A stretch of DNA of 36,256 nucleotides from contig CAYPJE010000032.1 in the NCBI GenBank assembly GCA_964410945.1, positions 1-36,256 of the forward strand, in the 5' to 3' direction. Below the pieces are notes generated by a model. It did no database searches. It worked only from the letters and a program-made list of their open reading frames with translations, and had not been told where the DNA came from. This DNA comes from CAYPJE01 sp964410945 (GTDB lineage Bacteria; Fidelibacterota; Marinisomatia; Marinisomatales; TCS56). Below are positions 31,035 through 36,256 of the stretch, piece by piece. Every line of letters starts with the position of its first letter. Position 1 is the stretch's first letter. The translations under genes and the position numbers were made by a program.

Positions 31035-33803
31035 TCAAAACCTGTAGTTAAGGTTCAAATTGAAAGTTGAGGAATTCAGGTCAACTGCTTCCAAAAATTC
31101 ATCGGTTTTTCCATCCCCGTCATTATCGGTACCATCGTCTTTATAGTCCGGTGTCTGGGATATCTGGAAATGGATATTCCCCGATACGGTTAAATTTTTC
31201 AAAATCCGATAATCACCCATCACGGTGGTATTATAAATATTATTCAGCGAGTATCCGGCACTTTTCATATAATTCAGTCCACCGGTCAGCCGCAGTTTTT
31301 CATCCAGCATGGTATAGATGGCCTGGATACCATAAATCTGCCAGTTATACTCGATGGCTGAGGTCATCAGATCGGTGGTACTGAAATTAATGACGGTCCG
31401 CAGGGGTCGATCGGTATAGATGGTATTCAGACTTAATGAAAGGGATTTGGAATCTGTGGGCTGAAACACCGATGTCCCCCGCCGTTCATTAGCAATCAAG
31501 TCCTCGTTCCCGATCTGATAGCGGTTAATCACCAGGTTATTTTTCATACCGGCGGTGGTAAATGGGAAATTGATTGACAGCATTGAATTTGTCGTCACGG
31601 TATGCTCACGCATATCATAACCTTCGGTGGTAATTGTATCGTTGTCGGCCGTGATATTATTCTTGGTGCTGGACTGGAAGTTCATAGTGATCGAGGGGAC
31701 TTCCGGGCTGGGCGCCAGCGTAATATTGGCATTGAATAATTTGGTCTTATACGGATCGACGGTAGTCCGCAGAATCTTGTTGGTCTGGTATTTATAACTG
31801 CCGTTGATCACCAGTTTATTGTCCAGCAGCATGACACGGTCAGAAAGAATCATTTCGCGGATACCACTGGTCAGATAAGGGTTGCCAAAGGAAGTATATT
31901 CCGGCCCTACCTGACGATATTCAAAACTGATATTATTTTTAAAATAAAAACCCCTCACCCTGAAATTATACGCCGTAGACGGCATATTTATTATGGTCGC
32001 CAGCGGATATTCTTCATAGGAGATATAATCAAATGGAATCAGGGGGGTCATATTGATATTGATGGTAAAAATATTACTGTACTGAAGGGGATCGAATATC
32101 TGGGAGGTATCGATCATGGTGGGGTCGCCGACGATATTCCCTTCATCATCGTAACTGACACCAATCAGTCCGTCCAGCGAATCATCCAGGGCTGTATCCA
32201 TTTCAGCCCGGCTCATGGCACCGGTCCAGATATCGCGGTTCAGCAGGCTGATATTCAGGCTGGCATCGATCCGAAGATGGTTGTCATCATGCACACTGTG
32301 ATACTCAAGCCCGGCCACCAGGTTTTCTTCGGGCGTGGTTTCACCCCAGTTTTCTTCCGGAAAATCAACCATGGCACCGGCCGCGGCTGCGGCTTGAAGA
32401 AAACCATTATAGGAATAGGTACCGATTGCCACCGGCGATCCACTTCCGGCAGCTGTTGAATCAAGGGTAAAACTGGAACCGGCTATTACTTTATCTACAC
32501 TGGAAATCACGTCCTGCGATTTTAAAATTGAAAGGCCAACATTATAGCGTTTAAGAAAATCCACCGAAAGACGGTAGGAATTAAGCTTGCGCTTAAAAGT
32601 ATAATCGGTGCGCTGGAGGGGATAGATCCAGATCCCGGTGGAATCCTGATAGGCATTATTAACCTGAAAGGCACCGTCAACCTGGTTCTTCTGTTGGACG
32701 GCACGATTGATTTCACCGGTGGCTACCTGGAGTTTTAACCAGCGCAGATTAATATCCACACCTATACCACGGACGCGTTTCCCATCCAGTATAAATGGTG
32801 AATGCACGGGATAGAAATCGCCCACCTGTACGCGCAGGTATTCCCCAATTCGTACTTCCCCGGAATAACGGTTCAAAGGTTGCAGGTATTCCGACTCGCG
32901 ACTGGTGAGACGTAATCCTGATTTGGCCCGCATCCAGCTGGTACTGGCCTCAGCTTTTACAGTGAATTCAGCAATATTCAACACCTGTGATTCGATTTGA
33001 TCACTGGATAGACGGCTGTTAATCTCACCGGTATAATTCAATCTTTCTTCCACCGATTTATAATCATAACTGGTGCCAAAGGACCAGATTACCGGTTCCA
33101 CATTCATTCCATAGATGGTGTTCATGAATATGCGAATGGTATGCAGGCCGGGGGGTATTTCCTTGGGATGGAGAGAGACGATATCAGAGGAAATGGAAGC
33201 TTCACTGGTATAATCCACGCCGTCGATCTCTACCCTGATTGTTGCCGTATCGATATTGGCAGTGCCGAACATGGAAAGGGCAACCACCACTTCCGTTGGA
33301 TCAACCATCTCTCCCGACTGGGGTGACAGAATCAGCAGATCGGCACTGACGTTTCCGGCGGCAGCAATTTTGTCTGAACCGGGGAAATGCCGCCCCCCTG
33401 CTTCCGATGTTGTAACCGGAATCAGATGGGGGATTTCAAATGGCGTCTGCTCCGGAGTGGCATAATAGCTGCCATCGGTGGCCCTGGCGATGATCAGGTA
33501 TTCCAGTCCCGACAGGGATAAATCCCGGGCCGGAACCACCCCACGCCAGCTGCCACCCCGGTAGTGCATACGTTGCTCGCGGTAACTGATCGCTCCGGCA
33601 GTACGATAGAACAGGGTGAAATCACTAACGGGGATATTCTGTAACAGGCTGACGGCAATCACCATATCCTCATCGATGGTGGCATCCTCCGGTGGTATAT
33701 GGTAAAGTACGGGAGCAGACTGGGCATTAAGGACCAGGATTGAAAAGAATACTCCCAATCCCAGAACAATCCGCATTACCCGTGTTCGATCACTGCCTCG
33801 CAC
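31035..33803 (-). CDS. Large secreted protein with probable outer-membrane beta-barrel
   Basis: 922 residues from a GTG at 33803 (an ATG at 33776 is an alternative with no better ribosome site). The signal peptide is VMRIVLGLGVFFSILVL. The N-terminal part (about 30-250) looks like Ig-like or beta-sandwich domains. From about 255 to the end, alternating short beta strands end in NLNLNYRF, the aromatic C-terminus typical of outer-membrane barrels. A DxDxDG-like loop (DNDGDGKTDE) near the end could bind calcium. It lies between the FecR gene and the cyclase, which suggests an envelope signalling complex. No named family was recognised. Confidence 0.75.
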   Translation of the reverse strand: MRGSDRTRVMRIVLGLGVFFSILVLNAQSAPVLYHIPPEDATIDEDMVIAVSLLQNIPVSDFTLFYRTAGAISYREQRMHYRGGSWRGVVPARDLSLSGLEYLIIARATDGSYYATPEQTPFEIPHLIPVTTSEAGGRHFPGSDKIAAAGNVSADLLILSPQSGEMVDPTEVVVALSMFGTANIDTATIRVEIDGVDYTSEASISSDIVSLHPKEIPPGLHTIRIFMNTIYGMNVEPVIWSFGTSYDYKSVEERLNYTGEINSRLSSDQIESQVLNIAEFTVKAEASTSWMRAKSGLRLTSRESEYLQPLNRYSGEVRIGEYLRVQVGDFYPVHSPFILDGKRVRGIGVDINLRWLKLQVATGEINRAVQQKNQVDGAFQVNNAYQDSTGIWIYPLQRTDYTFKRKLNSYRLSVDFLKRYNVGLSILKSQDVISSVDKVIAGSSFTLDSTAAGSGSPVAIGTYSYNGFLQAAAAAGAMVDFPEENWGETTPEENLVAGLEYHSVHDDNHLRIDASLNISLLNRDIWTGAMSRAEMDTALDDSLDGLIGVSYDDEGNIVGDPTMIDTSQIFDPLQYSNIFTININMTPLIPFDYISYEEYPLATIINMPSTAYNFRVRGFYFKNNISFEYRQVGPEYTSFGNPYLTSGIREMILSDRVMLLDNKLVINGSYKYQTNKILRTTVDPYKTKLFNANITLAPSPEVPSITMNFQSSTKNNITADNDTITTEGYDMREHTVTTNSMLSINFPFTTAGMKNNLVINRYQIGNEDLIANERRGTSVFQPTDSKSLSLSLNTIYTDRPLRTVINFSTTDLMTSAIEYNWQIYGIQAIYTMLDEKLRLTGGLNYMKSAGYSLNNIYNTTVMGDYRILKNLTVSGNIHFQISQTPDYKDDGTDNDGDGKTDEFLEAVDLNSSTFNLNLNYRF

Positions 33804-33842
33804 GTCAGTAAGTTAAACAGGTTTTAGAGACGGAGAAAAGGC

Positions 33843-34529
33843 CTATTGATATTCAATAATCAATGTTTTTATAGTGTTATCCGGACCGATAAACTGGATC
33901 TGCAGTTCCTGAGTTGGTGCTGTATCTTCTTCGTCATCGGGATCGGTTGGAACCGTACCAGGATCGGTAGTACCAGTATCCATGCTTCCATCAGTCTGGG
34001 AGGTGCTGGTAACACCACCGGTTACGTCAGTGGAGTTACCACTTACCAGATTGGTAAAAGTAACCATTCCCGATAGACCAATCAACTGGTCACCCAGAAC
34101 CGGGTCGGAGATAAACCAGAAATCGGTGCCTTTTACCGATGCAACCGAGGTGGCGGACTGGACCACAAATTCACCTTTAGACTGTTTAGTAACCTGGGCC
34201 CGCAGGGTACCTTTATCCATATTGATCTTCTTGGCGATGTGGGCGGCCTGCCGTTTTCCGGTTACCTCAAGCTCGGTATTTTCCTTGACCTTCAAAGTCG
34301 ATTTATCATCGATGAAAACAATGGCCACAAAACCATTGGCACCGGTTTGAATTTTATCACCATCATCCAGAACTACTCCGGGCTTTATGGCAACGGCCTT
34401 GGTCTTGGTGGCTTTAACCAGATCGGCGGAACCAAGCACTTTGGTAACAACGGCTACCTGGCTGGCACCCATCAAAATTGAAATACTTAAAAGTAAATAA
34501 ACAATTGGTTTGAAATGTATTAGTCTCAT
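33843..34529 (-). CDS. FecR domain protein (secreted)
   Basis: 228 residues. The signal peptide (about 1-22) is followed by a FecR domain (about 38-145) with GVVLDDGDKIQTGANGFVAI and FIDDKSTLKVKENTELEV. The stretch VASVKGTDFWFISD is typical of periplasmic FecR proteins. A low-complexity Thr/Asp/Pro/Gly linker (about 180-205) leads to a short C-terminal strand pair. Unlike FecR proteins of FecIR pairs it has no N-terminal cytoplasmic region or neighbouring sigma factor, so it is probably structural or sensory in the periplasm. It overlaps the upstream gene by 4 bp (ATGA). Confidence 0.85.
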   Translation of the reverse strand: MRLIHFKPIVYLLLSISILMGASQVAVVTKVLGSADLVKATKTKAVAIKPGVVLDDGDKIQTGANGFVAIVFIDDKSTLKVKENTELEVTGKRQAAHIAKKINMDKGTLRAQVTKQSKGEFVVQSATSVASVKGTDFWFISDPVLGDQLIGLSGMVTFTNLVSGNSTDVTGGVTSTSQTDGSMDTGTTDPGTVPTDPDDEEDTAPTQELQIQFIGPDNTIKTLIIEYQ

Positions 34530-35737
34530 TCTACCCGCGCCCCCGTAACTGAAACATTCTGCCCTGCGATCTGGGACAGAATGTATGATACAGTTGTTTC
34601 GTCAACGGTGGCACCATTCAGCAGGTAGGTTCCACTGGGCTCAAAATCCTCCAGTGGCCCTCCGGGGCCAAACACCAGGTCATACTGGGCGCTTCCCATG
34701 GCCGTCATCAGGGTTTGAAGGAGAGGATTGGTAACGGCAATCGTAGTGGCAGGTGAACTGGCATCACCAATTTTGAAGACATAGACTGCAGATAGTATTT
34801 CTTCTGTTCCGGCGGTGGTTGGAAATGATTTCTTCACTTGCCAGGCATAGAGATTGTTCGCCTGCAGCGGTCTCGACCCGGTTGGCGGATACTGGAAAGT
34901 CGAGTTGGAATAGGTATTCTCCCATTGTGCCGATTGATCTATCGGCAGGACAGTTTCGTCTTCAATTGCTTCATTGGGCGAGCTGTGAATTTCCGGATCG
35001 AATTCCGCCACCCGGATAAAGTATTGGCAGCTGTTACAGATATCCGTATTCCACAGGAACAGCGGATAGGTAGTGTATATTACGTTCTGGCTGGTGTCGG
35101 CCAGGGCACCGCCAGGTGACTGTAACTGAATTGACGTCGGTGTCCGGACCTCAATTTTCTTTTGAATTATATGCTCGTGGGAGAGTGAACCGCCAGGAGC
35201 CCCTGACTTGATAGTGATATTGAAATTATATTCGCCATCGACAATTTTTCCACTGGTTATAACCGAACTTAGTAAGGCATCAAATTTAGTCGCGTCAATT
35301 TGAACATCCACACTGATTGGGATGGGGTTTGGGGGACTGGCCTGATCGTAGATGAATGGTGTTGCCATCGACAGATCCCGGTTATTGATCACCACCGGTG
35401 CACTGGGTAATATAAATGGGTCAGATACAACTGCGAGGATTTCTTCCGGAGTATTCAATCCCAGGGCCACTGATTTTACACTGAGGGTAAAACTGACCTG
35501 GACCTGAGCGGGATAGATATTAGATTTCAGGGTATATTGAAAAAACTGGAAATTAGAAGCGCCGGTTTGCATATCGATACCGGATATGTAATAGGATACA
35601 TAATCAATAAAGCCGGTATTGCCGTATGGTTCGGTAGTAACTTGAACATCCTGGGCAGAAATAACGGTAGTAGTGGAAATTACCATTATCAGTAACAATG
35701 CTGATCGAATAATTTTTATTTTTGATGGCGGTTTCAT
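34526..35737 (-). CDS. Secreted beta-rich protein, first gene of FecR/cyclase operon
   Basis: 403 residues with a signal peptide (IIRSALLLIMVISTTTVISA). The mature part is a string of beta strands resembling Ig-like or fibronectin-like domains, with segments such as FQYTLKSNIYPAQVQVSFTL, then IPISVDVQIDATKFDALL and LYAWQVKKSFPTT (the last is typical of fibronectin-like domains in secreted proteins). GGAGG lies about 10 bases before the ATG. It overlaps the FecR gene by 4 bp, so the four genes form one transcription unit. No named family was recognised. Confidence 0.72.
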   Translation of the reverse strand: MKPPSKIKIIRSALLLIMVISTTTVISAQDVQVTTEPYGNTGFIDYVSYYISGIDMQTGASNFQFFQYTLKSNIYPAQVQVSFTLSVKSVALGLNTPEEILAVVSDPFILPSAPVVINNRDLSMATPFIYDQASPPNPIPISVDVQIDATKFDALLSSVITSGKIVDGEYNFNITIKSGAPGGSLSHEHIIQKKIEVRTPTSIQLQSPGGALADTSQNVIYTTYPLFLWNTDICNSCQYFIRVAEFDPEIHSSPNEAIEDETVLPIDQSAQWENTYSNSTFQYPPTGSRPLQANNLYAWQVKKSFPTTAGTEEILSAVYVFKIGDASSPATTIAVTNPLLQTLMTAMGSAQYDLVFGPGGPLEDFEPSGTYLLNGATVDETTVSYILSQIAGQNVSVTGARVE

Positions 35738-35872
35738 AGCGTGGTTACCTCCGTATTAAAATTTAGTCGTTGTGCCAAGGATTAGCAATATAAATGATCA
35801 CAAAATAGAGTGTATTGGAAATTAAGTGCTTAGGGTCACAATCACAGGGATTTACTGTAGTTATATAAAAAG

Positions 35873-35900
35873 AAAAACCCTCCAAAAACGGAGGGTTTTT
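35873..35900 (-). terminator. Intrinsic terminator of rRNA operon
   Basis: On the minus strand a stem AAAAACCCTCC / GGAGGGTTTTT (11 bp) with a GTTTTT loop ends in TTTTTCTTTTT. It lies directly after the 5S rRNA. Because the stem is AT/GC symmetric, it may stop transcription in both directions. Confidence 0.92.
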
Positions 35901-35906
35901 CAAAAG

Positions 35907-36027
<121 letters not shown>

Positions 36028-36074
36028 AAAATCTTTGGGATTGATAAAGGTAGGAATTCGACGAACATAAGACT

Positions 36075-36256
36075 TTGGTAAAGCCGTTCGGCTTATTAGT
36101 ACTACTCGGCTAAATGCATTACTGCACGTACACCTGTAGCCTATCAACGTTGTAGTCTTCAACGAGCCTTATTACCTTATGGCAGGGAGATCTAGTCTTG
36201 GAATAGGTTTCGCACTTATATGCTTTCAGCGCTTATCCTGACCGAACATAGCTACC
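36075..36256 (-). rRNA. rrl: 23S ribosomal RNA, 3' end only
   Basis: The minus strand reads GGTAGCTATGTTCGGTCAGG, GAAGACTACAACGTTGATAGGC and GTAGTACTAATAAGCCGAAC, which are the conserved 3' end of domain VI of 23S. The remainder lies beyond the window. The 3' end is placed near 36075 by its terminal segment. The 5S follows about 47 bp downstream, the usual 23S-5S order. Confidence 0.95.

Noticed and set aside
33843..34529. FecI-FecR iron signalling pair
   Set aside because: No sigma-factor gene is adjacent, and the FecR domain protein is exported with a signal peptide rather than having an N-terminal cytoplasmic part.
36028..36074. tRNA between 23S and 5S rRNA
   Set aside because: The 47-bp spacer is too short and shows no cloverleaf.

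Overview
The window looks like a chromosomal scaffold from an uncultured bacterium of the Fibrobacteres-Chlorobi-Bacteroidetes (FCB) superphylum or a nearby candidate phylum. The main clues are a PorX-type regulator (receiver plus PglZ domain), a CHASE2 adenylate cyclase operon with FecR and outer-membrane partners, SpoIIAA-like regulators, and intergenic DNA rich in low-complexity and palindromic repeats. I cannot name the phylum from this sequence alone. A 100-N scaffold gap with identical 55-bp flanks shows that it is an assembled draft.

Layout, with nearly all genes on the minus strand. (1) 1-8898: a compact operon read from right to left: porX, tsaE, tsaB, rimI, accD, surE, guaA, glmS and a TPR/ligand-binding lipoprotein-like gene cut by the window edge. 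(2) 8899-9682: scaffold gap and intergenic repeats. (3) 9683-13305: small accessory genes (DUF3795 zinc protein, DUF3800 protein preceded by a three-way-junction RNA, membrane protein, SpoIIAA-like protein, two lipoproteins). (4) About 13387-20007: an integron-type cassette array without an integrase. It carries a pYEATS membrane protein, a KTSC plus winged-helix pair, a large helical-repeat protein overlapping a PD-(D/E)xK nuclease, and a second nuclease-like gene with a partner. attC-like hairpins separate the units. At two of the four cassettes the 5' boundary heptamer is the exact complement of that cassette's own attC R'' core. (5) 20530-23876: CheW, a chemoreceptor with two CZB-like modules, and a divergent SpoIIAA-like gene. 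(6) 24265-25639: an alpha/beta hydrolase and a second isolated cassette whose stop codon lies in its attC. (7) 25640-28492: a 21-bp repeat region, a patatin with a membrane coiled-coil partner, and a dense intergenic repeat island. (8) 28493-35737: a four-gene operon of secreted protein, FecR protein, outer-membrane protein and CHASE2 adenylate cyclase. (9) 35873-36256: terminator, 5S rRNA and the 3' end of 23S rRNA.

The most interesting part is the cassette array. It appears to hold several multi-gene, conflict-type modules (two different nuclease-plus-partner operons and a pYEATS membrane protein). Its start, and the start of the isolated cassette 5.6 kb away, each abut a copy of the same roughly 200-300 bp repeat, which may act as an attI-like site. 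The helical-repeat/nuclease operon (14669-18653) is the best candidate for an undescribed defence system.
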